Origin: Antedon mediterranea
Taxonomy: Eukaryota; Echinodermata; Crinoidea; Comatulida; Antedonidae
Length of the DNA stretch: 64,000 nt
Assembly (NCBI RefSeq): GCF_964355755.1
Contig: NC_092678.1
Span: 13,366,922-13,430,921, forward strand
Direction of reading: 5' to 3'
Below are positions 51,678-62,959 of the stretch, piece after piece. A program made the position numbers and the translations under genes. Below the pieces are notes generated by a model. That model saw only the letters and a program-made list of their open reading frames with translations, ran no database searches and was not told where the DNA came from. How positions within the stretch are numbered: the first letter of the stretch is position 1; each line of letters begins with the position of its first letter.

Positions 51678-52027
51678 TATCACTATGCATTGTAGCACAC
51701 AACTTAATGGCTGTTGGCCTTGTTTTATATTAGGGAGGTTTCGCAACCTTACAAATACGATAACGAAAACGGATACGTCATACATTTGTGAAACTTTTGA
51801 GCTGATCCCCATTTCATATTCGTAAAGCGTATTCGTGTTGACGAATATCACCAGTCATATTATTCGTAACTACAAAACGAGTATAGTTTTTGATCTATGC
51901 ACATTTTGCATTTGAATCAGGAATGATTCATGACTATAATCAAAGAATATATATCACAAGAATGAGTATTCCGCGATTTTTGCATGAGAAATTTGTAACA
52001 GAGAGCTCCAGTGAGTGATGCCCGCCC

Positions 52028-55000
52028 GCGATTTTTTTTTCCGTACGAGAGTTCCTCCATCGGTTCGTTTCGGACTCAATCGACTCTTCGGTAAGCCACC
52101 GATGCTCACTGATGCGTGACAGCAACCACAAGACAAAACGTGAGCAGCTTTTTTGCACGAGTGACAGATTTATATATACTAGAGGCCTAATAATATACTC
52201 ACTGTAAATATAATAATAAATATTAATAGTAGTACATACTGAACGTCATTGTAATAATAATAATAGGCCTAGAATTTTAATAATATAATACTGTATAGGC
52301 AGCCACAAACCAATGTATGTACCATCAGATTCACAAACAGTAACACACACACAGCAGCAGCACTTTGTTGGTCGTCACAACAAGCAAGGCTGGCCCTAAC
52401 TAGCCTAGCCCTACGTACGTGTGCTTCAATGTAGTACATTTCCATCTACAGACAGTACTATTTTTTATTTTAATAAAATGAAGTAGTAGGTTAGAAATTA
52501 TATGTACAGAAGTAACACTAACAGATGTTTTTATCAAGAAAATTACAATTTTCTTCAGGTTTTTAAGTGTAACATTTGAAAAATTTTATACATATAGGCC
52601 TAGGTATTAGTATTAGTAACATGTATTCTTGTAAGTTGTAATGTATAGAAACACATGCTTACGGTGGCCCACAACTGTCACGCACACTATAACACAGAAT
52701 CACACAATTAAAGAAGGAATTACACAATTAAAGAAGGAATCACACAATTAAAGAAGAAATCGCACAATTAAAAAAGAAATCGCATATAAACAAAAGAAAG
52801 CATGAAAATATAAAACGAAATGCACAAATAAAGAAGAAACGCGCAATTAAAGAAGAGCTAAGCACAATTAAAGAAGTCCGCAACAAATTCGAAAGCTCCT
52901 CGCACAATTAAAGAAGTCCGCAACAAATTCGAAAGCTCCTCGCACAATTAAAGAATTCCGCAACAAATTCGAAAGTACTTCACACACAATTAAAGTACAG
53001 TAGTCCGTATGGAACGCCATTGCTGCCCCCGGCAGCAAATTTTAATTCTATTCGGCTCTTTTACCATTACGTTCGGCTCTTTTAGCATTCGGCGCATTTC
53101 TATTCGGCCCATTTACCATTTCGTTCGGCTCTTTCAGCATTCGGCGCATTTCTATTTGGCCCATTTACCATTACGTTCGGCTCTTTCAGCATTCGGCTCT
53201 TTTTTATTCGGCCCATTTACCATTACGTTCGGCTCTTTTTAATTCGGCCCTTTTTTATTCGCCTCTTTCTGCATTACGTTCGGCTCTTTTTGATTTGGCC
53301 CTTTTTTATACGGCGCAATTCAATTCTAACCTTTTACATGGGATCAAATGGAAGAAAATCAACGGCTGGAAATGAGTCTATGAAAAGTTTACAAAACATA
53401 TAGATGCAGCATGTAGATTGTTGGTTGAATTAAATGAATTTGAAGGCTATTTCAATATAATTATAACTAATCATTTTATTGACATGATTAATGTGTTAGT
53501 TAGAGAACTTGCAATTGTCCAACCTTATTGACCATTTTGAGAGAGAAAAGGTTTGATTCATGGCCTAGGCTAGCTAGGCCTAGCCTAGTGTCAGCCTAAC
53601 ATTTAATAATAATAATTTACCCTTTCTCTCTAAAAATTTGTTAAAAGATGAATTAATTTTAGGTTATTCAACACATCTTTAATCGGTTGGCTACTCATGG
53701 TTGGCGCCATGATGATCAAATGTTTGTAAACTTTTCATAGACTCATTTCCAGTCATTGATTTTCTTCCATTTGACCCCACTTCAAAGGTTAGATTTTAAT
53801 TGCGCCATATAAAAAAATGCCGATTTAAAAAGAGCCCAACGTAATGCAGAAAGAGCCGAATAAAAAAGGGCCGAATCAAAAAGAGCCGAACGTAATGTTA
53901 AATGGGCCGAATAAAAAAGAGCCGAATGCTGAAAGAGCCGAATGTAATGGTAAATGGGCCGAATAAAAAGAGCCGAATTCTGAAAGAGCCGAACGTAATG
54001 GTAAATGGACCAAATAGAAATGCGCCGAATGCTGAAAGAGCCGAACGTAATGGTAAAAAGGCCGAATAGAAATGCGCCGAATGGTAAAAGAGCCGAACGT
54101 AATGGTAAAAGAGCCGAATAGAATTAGAGTTTGCTGCCGGAGGCAGTGATGGCGTTCCATACGGACTACGGTACTTTAATTGTGCGAGGTACTTTCGAAT
54201 TTGTTGCGGACTTCTTTAATTGTGTGAGGAGCTTTCGAATTTGTTGCGAACTTCTTTAATTGTGCGAGGTACTTTCGAATTTGTTGCGGACTTCTTTAAT
54301 TGTGTGAGGAGCTTTCGAATTTGTTGCGAACTTCTTTAATTGTGCGAGGTACTTTCGAATTTGTTGCGGACTTCTTTAATTGTGCGAGGAGCTTTTGATT
54401 TTGTTGCGAACTTCTTTAATTGTGCGAGGAGCTTTCGAATTTGCTGCGGACTTCTTTAATTGTGCTTAGCTCTTCTTTAATTGCGCGTTTCTTCTTTATT
54501 TGTGCATTTCGTTTTATATTTTCATGCTTTCTTTTGTTTATATGCGATTCCTTCTTTAATTGTATGATTTCTTCTTTAATTGTGTGATTTCTTCTTTAAT
54601 TGTGTGAATATGATTTATATAGTGTGCGTGACAGTTGTGGGCCACCGTACATGCTTGCTTATAAAGCGTTTAATATTGTGTTAATTTAATAATTATTGAT
54701 ATCTTGGCCAGTGGAAATTTTGAATTAAAATGAACAATTTAAAAAAAAAAATTATTTCAGAAACCATAATAAAAAAAATAAATCAAGAATATGGAACACA
54801 GAAAACCGATCTTCATGACAAGATGATAGTATCACATATAATTATAAGCTTCCTGGAAAATGTGTTACAGTATTATTAAATGTATTTGTACTATTGCAGT
54901 CGTGTCAGTACCGTAATTGAATGTTTTTTACTTTGCATGTATTTTTTATGATTTTCCAAATTACATATACACATAATAAACAATAATATTAGTTGTAGGC

Positions 55001-55642
55001 CTATAATATAACTTAATTAAAACTCCAAAATTGCCTATATTAAAAGTCTGAAATCTTTATTTTTCAAGATTGGGGATAATTAATACGTACACCTTTAACG
55101 TAAAATTTCCATTACCTTACAATACAAATATTAATTTAATAATATTATTTTAAAAGGTATAAAAAACATACACTGTGCATAGGAATTCCTACTGTACATA
55201 ACCATTTTAAATTCAAAAGTAATACCTTGCATAGGCTTACACAAGCTTGGCTATGTTGGTAGGCTACCCATGGGCTAGCTACAATACCATAAACGATAAG
55301 AAAAGAGCCTCTCGTTCGTGACAAAAAAGGTCGTTCAACTTCAAAAAATAATATCTGATACGACCTACTATTGGGTCGTAGACCTAAATATCTTCAATAT
55401 GCTATTGGGTTCTTAATGTAATTACTAAGTAGGCCTAGTATTTATTAATTAATGTCATCAAAACTCGTATTAGTGTAGATTCATTTTACTATTATGAGAG
55501 CCTGTGTGAAAGTATAAGCTCGCGGTTTGTAAATGTAAATTGTATTATATTGTCACGCATCAGTGAGCTGACTATACCGAAGAGAGTCGATTGAGTCCGA
55601 AACGAACCGATGGAGGAACTCTCGTACGGAAAAAAAAATCGC
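52028..55642. mobile_element. Mutator-like non-autonomous element (9-bp TSD)
   Basis: 3,615 bp flanked by TGCCCGCCC (52,019-52,027; 55,643-55,651). The terminal inverted repeats are about 100 bp, starting GCGATTTTTTTTTCCGTACG and well conserved through GACTCAATCGACTC, then to CTCACTGATGCGTGAC with small differences. Copy 1 of the CAAAG element shows the empty site with a single TGCCCGCCC (inverse, 16,847-16,855). A 9-bp duplication, a leading G and long TIRs fit the Mutator superfamily. No transposase is present. Confidence 0.85.
52661..54648. mobile_element. Foldback element with tandem-repeat arms (8-bp TSD), TU-like
   Basis: 1,988 bp flanked by ACATGCTT (52,653-52,660; 54,649-54,656). Ends ACGGTGGCCCACAACTGTCA and inverse. 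Arms of about 0.7-0.9 kb are mirror images built of tandem repeats: 20-bp CACAATTAAAGAAG units, 40-bp units with CCGCAACAAATTCGAAAGCT, then 15-bp ATTCGGC-CTTTT units, and an inner unique segment (GAAATGAGTCTATGAAAAG). A loop of about 310 bp separates the arms. The layout recalls the TU foldback elements described in sea urchins. The mirrored open frames (53,009-53,242 and 53,876-54,160) are repeat artefacts. Confidence 0.85.
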
Positions 55643-56706
55643 TGCCCGCCCTCATAAGGGCGGATGTATACATACTAAATAAGATTGATTTAATATATAT
55701 TATACATGTCACATTAAATAGAATTATGATAATAGTTTTTGCAATTGTAAATTTTTTTATAATACATATTTATTAACAAACTAGTGTACATTCACTTTTA
55801 CAGACAATTATTTACTAACATGCTAAGTTAGTTCACAAAAAAGGCCTAACACAGCAACACCAAAAATCAACGAATCGTTACTCAACATGGCCTATTCCTT
55901 ACCATTGCCGTGTACTTTCTACGCCCGGTAAATTAAGTATTGTTTTTTATGATATAAATTAGTATAAAATACATGTTATTAATAGGACAAAATGTTAAAT
56001 GTCATTAACATTTATTTGTTTTCCAGAAACAAGTTAAATATAGGAATATTATTCAACTATGCTTCGTGAAAACGCGTAAACACCAACACGCCCGGTCACG
56101 CTATCGTAGCGCCCGGTTGGTAAAGCAAATTGTTTATACGGCAGTTTTTACTAAATAAATTGCATAAAACGAACAATTAAATATCCAAATAGTATTTAAC
56201 ATGATGTTGGCATGTAGTTGATAACATTTTTTATCATGAAAATACTACCGGTGGTCTAGCCTTTGATTATTGAAACCGTCACAAAAAGTTGTATACATCC
56301 CAGATACATCCACACTTATGGCGGCGCCCTACCGCATGGACAATATTACTGTTACAGGGAAAATCGCGGATTACTCATTCTTGTGAAATATATTCTTTGC
56401 TATAATATAATTATACCTTGATTGAAAGTAATTTACTAAAGTAATTTACTAAATGGCCAGGTCAATTTTGATAAATAGCAGTTTTTAAAGTCTTCACTCG
56501 CTTTGATGTTACGCTAGGCCTAGGCAGCCAAGCACCAAGCAACACGTACCTGCGCTTACTTCGCTAAAATTTACCGCAGTCATTTTTTGGACGGCGCCCT
56601 CAATATTTCGTTGCCATGCGAAACAGATATTTACGAAAAACGAATACGTGTGCGTGATGTATCCGTTGTCGTTATCGCATTCGTAAGATTGCGAAACCTC
56701 CCTATT

Positions 56707-57008
56707 GTCTAGGTTGATCAATTATCTTTCACTTCATTTACAATTTTTAAAATTGTGATGATGTCATCATGTTTAAAAGCGTCAATAACTTTGGTCACTT
56801 ATTTTCCCCTATTCTGCACAGTACGTAGTACGTATGCAGTATAGTGTATACTGTATACACTTAGACGTGACACAAAATAGGGAGCACACTAACATTTTTT
56901 CAATGGCATAATCGTTATACTGTGAGCAATATTCTAACATATGACGTGCACGTGGCGTTTGCACTGCGGATAACCCTAACTCGTCCGAAGTGACGAGTTC
57001 AAATCTAG
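56707..57008 (+). repeat. Repeat family R, unit 1 right part, with terminal hairpin and CTAG
   Basis: Continues unit 1 after the MITE (GTCTAGGTTGATCAATTATC). It ends with hairpin AACTCGTC/GACGAGTT (56,978-56,999) and ATCTAG at 57,003-57,008, followed by T. A hairpin a few bases before CTAG, with T next, is a Helitron-type 3' end. Confidence 0.65.
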
Positions 57009-58484
57009 TTCTGTATTATTCTTCTTTCTCGCTATTTTTGTGCAGCGCGTTTCTCTAAAATGTGTAAACATAACATTTCATAACTTTCACAACATGTGGA
57101 CATTTACCTGAAGTTGTGCACCTCCTTTTTTGAGAGACGTCAGAGTTGCGCAACGGGACTTAATCTCGATTTTATTAATTTTTATGATTGCTCATAGATT
57201 AAAAACCAAGCGTAATTTTTTTTTTTTATACTTAGTGAAAATTTAAGTCATATCAAGGTCAAACTATCTACGGATTAAAAATGGCATGTTTCACAAGAAG
57301 TTACGCGCGCACGCGCATTTAAAATTTCAAATTGCGCAAAATTAATTTCTAATCAACTTTCTACGCTGATCATGACATTTTGAGCATGTCAAAAATGTAC
57401 GCGCGCGCGAAAAAATGTACGCGTAAGGTGCGCACGGAGTATGAAAGACATGTTTTTTTCTCTTAAATTATATTTTCCAAGCCTTTCCTAGTAATTTTAA
57501 AACAGTCTAGACATTTTCCACTTTAAATAACGCCATACGAACACGTTGAATTAGGCAATTCGCGCGCGTTTTTAATGAAAAAGCTTATAAAGACGTCAAA
57601 ATAATGTCTTTTTTAAAACAGTCATAGTTTCTAAAGTAAACCGTGAACTGTTTATTTTTATTACAAAATCTAGAAGTTGGTGAGTTGTAGATATCAGATC
57701 ATGCATCAAGGCTAAACAAACATTGTGACGTTATCGTATGGCCACCCGAATATATATATTGTTGTCTCTTTCGTCGTTGCTCATCACATTCAATGGAGCG
57801 CATCACACTTATCTGTATTCTTTTTTCTCCGAGATTTTAATATTGTCTAGGTCAATCAACTATCTTTTGCATGAGATAAAAATATTTTAATTTTTATTAC
57901 GTCATCATGCTTAAAAATTAAATTACGTGGGTCATTAATTTCATCTTTACAGTAAATTGATAATCAACATTAAAACATTTTCTGGAAGCTATTGAATTGT
58001 AGATACAAATTCATGTGAAAATTTTGCCAATCGGATATTGTGACGTTATCATAAGGCCACTTGACTTTAAAAAGTCGTATTTTCATCTTTTGCGTGATAG
58101 TTCATTACATTTAAAAGAGCGCGTATCAATATTTCACGTTTACAAATTTCTTCTACACGTTAATATTTTGTTGTTGAGATCATTTCCTTTCGAAATTGCT
58201 ACCTTTGCGATTCATTTTGAATCCGTCAACATGTTAAAATTTGGAATAAATAGCGAGTCCTGTAATTTCACCAATTCTACACTGATGTGCTACGTATACA
58301 GATTATACTGTGTATACTATATGACACAAAATAACAGAATTCAGCAATAAAAACAAATCATATTCTTCAGTTCGGGTCATAATGCCATAATCTTTTTCTG
58401 TGTGCAATATTCCAACGTATGACGTGCACGTGGCGTTTGTGGTGCGGATAACTAACTCGTCAAAGTGACGAGTTTCATGTCTAG
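57009..58484 (+). repeat. Repeat family R, unit 2 (Helitron-like)
   Basis: About 1.48 kb directly after unit 1, with the same order of motifs. It ends with hairpin AACTCGTC/GACGAGTT (58,454-58,474) and CTAG at 58,481-58,484, then T. Head-to-tail joining at CTAG suggests tandem rolling-circle copies (inference). No coding. Confidence 0.65.
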
Positions 58485-58571
58485 TTTTTTTTAGATTGAC
58501 TTATAAGGTGGGTTAGTATTAGAGTGTGGATTACTATTATAGTGTTGGTTACTATTAGAAGATTTACAGTA

Positions 58572-58720
58572 CACTTTGCACCCATCCTTTTCCCCATCCT
58601 TCAACACAAATTGGATTTGTTTAAATGTGACTCTAACATTTCGGACTCATTTTGTGACAAGTTTTTTGTTCAGAATTAATTCCCAGGGTGATAATCTACT
58701 GTGTTTAAAGCAACTGGAGA
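58572..58720 (+). repeat. Helitron-like copy, right half, after the nested complex
   Basis: CACTTTGCACCCATCC, CCCATCCTT, TTGTTTAAAT, CTCATTTTGTGACAAG and AATTCCCAGGGTG match 62,645-62,780. It continues the left half at 49,545-49,657. Confidence 0.75.
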
Positions 58721-58799
58721 GTGTAAATGGAAGAATATTAAAGTGAAAAACGGTAAATAAAAATTACCCACACTCTAAATGGTTGTGTTACTTCCTTTA

Positions 58800-59268
58800 T
58801 CATCGCTTAAGGACTTTCAACATATATAATCTACAATTAGCTTTGCTAAGCACTTTAGTGATATGAGAGGTCCATTTAAGATCAGAACTAATGTTAACGC
58901 CCAAGATTGTAGTATTATTTGCAACGGCTGTCCATCAATGTTGACAACATGATTAACATTTTCTCTAGAGAAATGTACACTAACAACTAAACATTTGCTA
59001 GGATTAAGTTTCATATTATTTACTGTCACCCATTGCGATAGTTCGTTTAAGTGATTTTGCATAAAGCTAGGTGGCTTGCAAAGACGGGGTTCGACGATGG
59101 TAATATCATCAACATACTTAAATACGTCAATCGGCTTATTGTAAAAACATCATTAATAATCCGGGAGCCCATGAAGATTTGTTTAGCATTGCGAGTACAA
59201 AAGGTCTGAGGCATAGAATATGTCATGTGGGGTCCCGGGACCATCAACTGAGACAACTGAAGATCATC
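58800..59268 (-). pseudogene. CR1-like LINE RT remnant
   Basis: Minus-strand frames encode DVFKYVDDITIV-like sequence (YVDD at the RT active site), FMQNHLNELSQWVTVNNMKLNPSKC and NIDGQPLQ, then an ILGVNISSDLKWTSHI-type thumb in another frame. Two or more frameshifts. Only this RT segment remains. Confidence 0.7.
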
Positions 59269-59278
59269 ACCTACCTAC

Positions 59279-59750
59279 CTATTCCGATTATTAAGAAAAC
59301 CAATAAAAATAATAATAATAATAATGTAAAATATTAATGGACGAAGACGGAATCCCAAAAAGATGAAGATCTTGTGGCAGGATTGAATGATGTTATTAGT
59401 AGCAAAAAGATACACCTTGTCCTTGCTGGTAAAATGATTGAATGGTGTTATTAGTAGCAAAAATATACACCTTGTCCTTGCTGGTAAAAGAATTAATGTC
59501 CGTTATCATTTGAGTTTAAGAAGTAAAGGAAGGAAAAATAAATCGGAGTAATGCGACAGTGGATGGGCGCCAGATAGATAATTTAGAAGCATTTTTGCAG
59601 AATAAGAAATTACGAATGTTTGTTGGGTTGGCCAAGACAATAATACGACAGCTCGAATAAGGAAGGATGAGTTGAATATTAATATTAGAGGGGAGGAAGG
59701 AAGATAACTTAGATATGATTTCAATACACTTTTTTCTCATTTTCTTAGAG
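59279..59750 (-). pseudogene. Remnant of the LINE E family (RT C-terminus and 3' UTR)
   Basis: Minus-strand pieces SSFLPSNINIQLILPYSSC, then IIVLANPTN and SGAHPLSHYSDLF parallel SSFLPTNILR, IVWANTYPSN and SGAHSLSHSSHLF of LINE E. The 3' UTR stem-loop (59,350-59,386) is shared with 13,681-13,716. A 54-bp tandem duplication (GTTATTAGTAGCAAAAA, ACACCTTGTCCTTGCTGG) lies at about 59,382-59,490. Confidence 0.7.
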
Positions 59751-61508
59751 AGTTTCCATGATGAGAGGCGGTTATTAATGATAACCCAATGGAATTTAAT
59801 AGATTTAACTGATGGGATTTCATAGTTTTTAATAAAGTTTTAAGTATGGACACATCGTTATTATAACTCCAAATAAGATGTTATGATTGGATTGAGGGAG
59901 AGTTTGTTAGGAGCAAAGTAGTGAGACAACGGGATAACATTATTACAGTATAATTAGTATTAAAGGTATCAAAAGAGTTTGAATGTTTTCATACAGTGGT
60001 ATGCATCCGCGTAACAAAAAATTAATTTTGAGGAGCGTGGTAAACATCAGCGATGTAAAAAGTGAAACGAGGCATCAGGTACTGATATTGCAGTCATCCT
60101 GATGTATCAGCGTGGTTAGATGTTGGAAGAAAAACCATAGATACATCAGCAACACCAATGTACGAGTTACTTTGACATCAGATGTGTGTGTCGCGCTACC
60201 ATGATTCCATGCCTTTTACGGGTGTGACTATCCCAGTTCATTTCTTCGAAAAGGAAAGGCCAGACCCAACAGGTTTTTGAAGAGCTAATTAAAAATATGT
60301 ACAAAGTCAAAATAATTAGAAAATTTATAAAATATCGCTATCATTATAAAGATCCAAGAAGTAAAACACCAAGTTGACACTAAACAAACATAGATAGACA
60401 ATCTTTAAAAAATCTTACAGACCAAAATCATCATCAAAAAATCCATTGGAAAAGCTGAAAACAATAAATAGCAGTTCCATTCCACTGTGAGAGGCAGAAT
60501 CGAGTTATTTATTACACAAATGTGTGAAAATGCTGATGTTTGTGAACACCCATATATCAAACGGCTGGGATCTGGAAAGTGGATATGACATGAAGGAACC
60601 CAGATGCCAGATCAGGAAAATGTGATGAATGATAACGACGTTGACAATGCAGTCTCTTCTGATTAGTGTGCATGTGATTTGTAGTATTAAACTTTTACCA
60701 CAATTCATAATTTGTAACTATTTGGACATAATTATCATATTGTCATTTCATTTGCCAGAATTGATACGTACTTGAATTTAATATTTTTTTAAATTTTATG
60801 TTTACTTAAATCTTAACAGAATACTACTAATTTTAATAAACGTTTTCAAAATACAAAGGTCTCTATCTACGTCTTTTAAAAGCATAACTTAGAATCTTTA
60901 TCTTTATATGGCGTTAATGCTATTATATATAAGTATATATATATATATAAGTTTATAGCATATATAGTCATGCTAATTAATATGCTAATTACCAGCTTTC
61001 TGAAATTAGTTGACAGATGTTGCCATTTAAGGAAGATACTAAAAATAAATATTTTATAATTTTCTTCAGTTACGTATGCATAATCAAGTTTTTTTTAAAA
61101 ACAGAAACGGACCTTTGACCCTTTCTTAAAGGGTCATGGTACAGGATTTGGCACTTAAGAATTACGTTTTCTTGGTTGGGCAAACGTACTTATTGTATTG
61201 CCGAATGTTCTATTGATGTACTCGATTATGTTATATAAAATGTTAATTAGCGCTAATTAATAGCTTTCTTAAGTGGAATAGGTACAAGATTTGACACTTA
61301 AGAATGACGGATCTTCAATTAGACTCTAAAAATAAACATTTTTGCATTGGTTTTACAGGTGTACTCATTATGTTAATTAAGCATAGGTAATTATTCTTTC
61401 GAAATTATTCTTTCTTTATTAAAAACAAACCAATTGGCAGCAGATCTGCTGAATTGCATGGCAAAGGGACAATATACATTCAAAAGACAAGTAAAGTAAG
61501 AGTTATCA
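59751..61508. other. Intergenic DNA, nothing recognised
   Basis: No supported gene. A possible decayed coding scrap on the plus strand near 60,510-60,665 (CEHPYIKRLGSGKWI, then MPDQENVMNDNDVDNA after a stop) has no recognised relative. GGTACA(G/A)GATTTG(G/A)CACTTAAGAAT occurs twice (61,138 and 61,281). Confidence 0.4.
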
Positions 61509-62959
61509 TCTATATAAATTTACGTAAGGGCAAAATTCGGTAAATCGCGCGTTATTTATAGAATGTTTACTCGATGGTATATAAAGTTGGTTCATACTTT
61601 CGGTACTGATTTTAACCACCTGATGTAACCCTGTTTACTAATTAAATTGAGTTCGATAATTAGTTATTGACGATTAAAACGAATTTAGGTTCAACGATTT
61701 GCCCCAAATAGGGGTATTTTTCGATCGTGGTATACACTGTCTAATGGATGTCCGTCTTGAAAAATACCCGCAGACAATAATACGAGAATGCTTCGCATTT
61801 TCCTATCTCCTCCTACGATAATTGTTTTTAATGGCTGAAAACCGGTTGAACAGCTCGAGTACAGCATCATAATGTTGAAGACAGGCCGAATTCTTTAAAA
61901 AATACTATTTTCATAGATTTAATATACGTTTATACAAATGTATTGATTTGCGAAGAATGGAACATTCCAATCTCTGTTCCACAAGTGTCTATTCCCTCAG
62001 GCGTCGTAAAGGCAAGTACTGTATACTCATAACAGAAATTCGATCCATTTTTTTTTCAATCTGTGCTGCAGAGGTTGGATATAATTTTTTTTTAAACAGA
62101 TATAAATGAGCTAGCGTTTTCAGTTGCCGTATATTATGTACAAATCTTTATTATTGCATTTAAACCACCCACGATCATCACCCTTCCCTCACTGGCATGA
62201 GTAGCGTTGTAAAGCCAGTTAGAGGATAGGCCTACGGTGCATCACATCCCCTAAACGCAGAACAACTTTGGTGGGTAGGGTAGGAACCAACTTAAGTATG
62301 AATTGGCTATTGAAAACCATTAGGCCTACTAATTAAGTTGAGTTAGATAATTTTATATTTATTGACGATTAAATCGAATTTTCGATTTTCCTCAAATAGA
62401 GGTGGTTTTCACAAATTGTTTTACATTATATAAACATACACGTCGTAGTGATGTATCGTTACATGTACTGTACTATTTCAATCGACTAGGACGGTGATAG
62501 TTTCAACAAAGTATTACATAGCAATGTTTTACTGTGTTTAGTGGATATATATTATTTGTAAAACATGAAAACAATTAATATTTCGTTACTAAATGGATAA
62601 AGAATATAATATATTATTTAATATATTTAAAAATTGTTCCTCTTTGCACCCATCCTCTTCCCCATCCCTTACCCCTAATGTTACATACAAAACACAAATT
62701 AAGTTTGTTTAAATTTGACTTAAAAACAATTGGTCTCATTTTGTGACAAGTTTCTTTTTCGGAAGTAATTCTCAGGGTGCTTTTAGTTGAGTACATAAAT
62801 CAGTGTCTATTTATTCGTTCCTGTAAACGACATGTAGGCCCTATTATTGTACGTACATTTGAAATCGCCAGTTTTTTAACGCTGAAATTATTATGTATTC
62901 GAGAACCATCTGTGGGCACGACCTAGATGGTACGCGAGCGAAGCGAGCGTACCATCTAG
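61509..62959 (+). mobile_element. Helitron-like non-autonomous element, copy A
   Basis: 1,451 bp, starting TCTATATAAATTTACG after A and ending in a 13-bp-stem palindrome CTAGATGGTACGC...GCGTACCATCTAG (62,923-62,959). The next base is T and starts copy B. There are no terminal inverted repeats and no target duplication, with a 5' TC and a 3' hairpin with CTAG, all as for Helitrons. It encodes nothing recognisable. Fragments of the family are at 47,150-47,475, 49,545 and 58,572. Confidence 0.7.

Larger units (their letters stand above)
49980..51731 (+). repeat. Hairpin/CTAG repeat family R, unit 1 left part
   Basis: Holds two TTATCCGC...GCGGATAA hairpins (49,999-50,022 and 50,071-50,093), then a roughly 800-bp stretch matching 57,125-57,800. 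Shared words: ATTAAAAATGGCATGTTTCAC, GCACGCGCATTTAAAATTTCA, GAGTTGTAGATATCAGATCAT and TATGGCCAC. The unit is interrupted by the nested MITE at 51,732 and resumes at 56,707. No ORF; many CGCGCG tracts. Confidence 0.7.
51941..56399. mobile_element. 'CAAAG' transposon copy 2 (7-bp TSD), interrupted
   Basis: The ends CAAAGAATATATATCACAAG and its inverse are flanked by CTATAAT (51,934-51,940; 56,400-56,406). Left part 51,941-52,027 and right part 55,643-56,399 together match copy 1 (16,098-16,933) in reverse. The interior is a nested Mutator-like element. Confidence 0.88.
51732..56703. mobile_element. MITE with AGGGAGGTTTCGCAA ends and ATT duplication (about 500 bp without its insert)
   Basis: Inverted termini: AGGGAGGTTTCGCAAC...ACGGATACGTCA at 51,732 and its reverse complement ending at 56,703 (about 50 bp, imperfect). 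ATT flanks at 51,729-51,731 and 56,704-56,706. The unoccupied site in the parallel repeat unit (57,855, ATATTGTCTAGG) has ATT once. A 3-bp duplication would suit a PIF/Harbinger-type MITE (inference). Confidence 0.75.
49660..58569. mobile_element. TA-flanked DNA element holding a multi-layer nest (8.9 kb)
   Basis: Ends pair as imperfect inverted repeats: CCGTAAATCTTCTAAT at 49,660 and ATTAGAAGATTTACAG ending at 58,569. Both are flanked by TA (49,658-49,659; 58,570-58,571). Subterminal TTACTATTAGAGTAG words occur at both ends. The uninterrupted site is seen in related Helitron copies. TA duplication suggests Tc1/mariner-type mobilisation; no transposase remains. Confidence 0.75.

Noticed and set aside
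51570-51851. Open frames with DRQTDRQTDR or RSVCRSVC repeats
   Set aside because: They are translations of the GTCTGTCG microsatellite.
53009-54160. Two similar open frames (plus 53,009-53,242; minus 53,876-54,160) encoding GSFTITFGSF-type repeats
   Set aside because: They are mirror images produced by the foldback arms and the 15-bp ATTCGGC repeats, with no protein-like composition.
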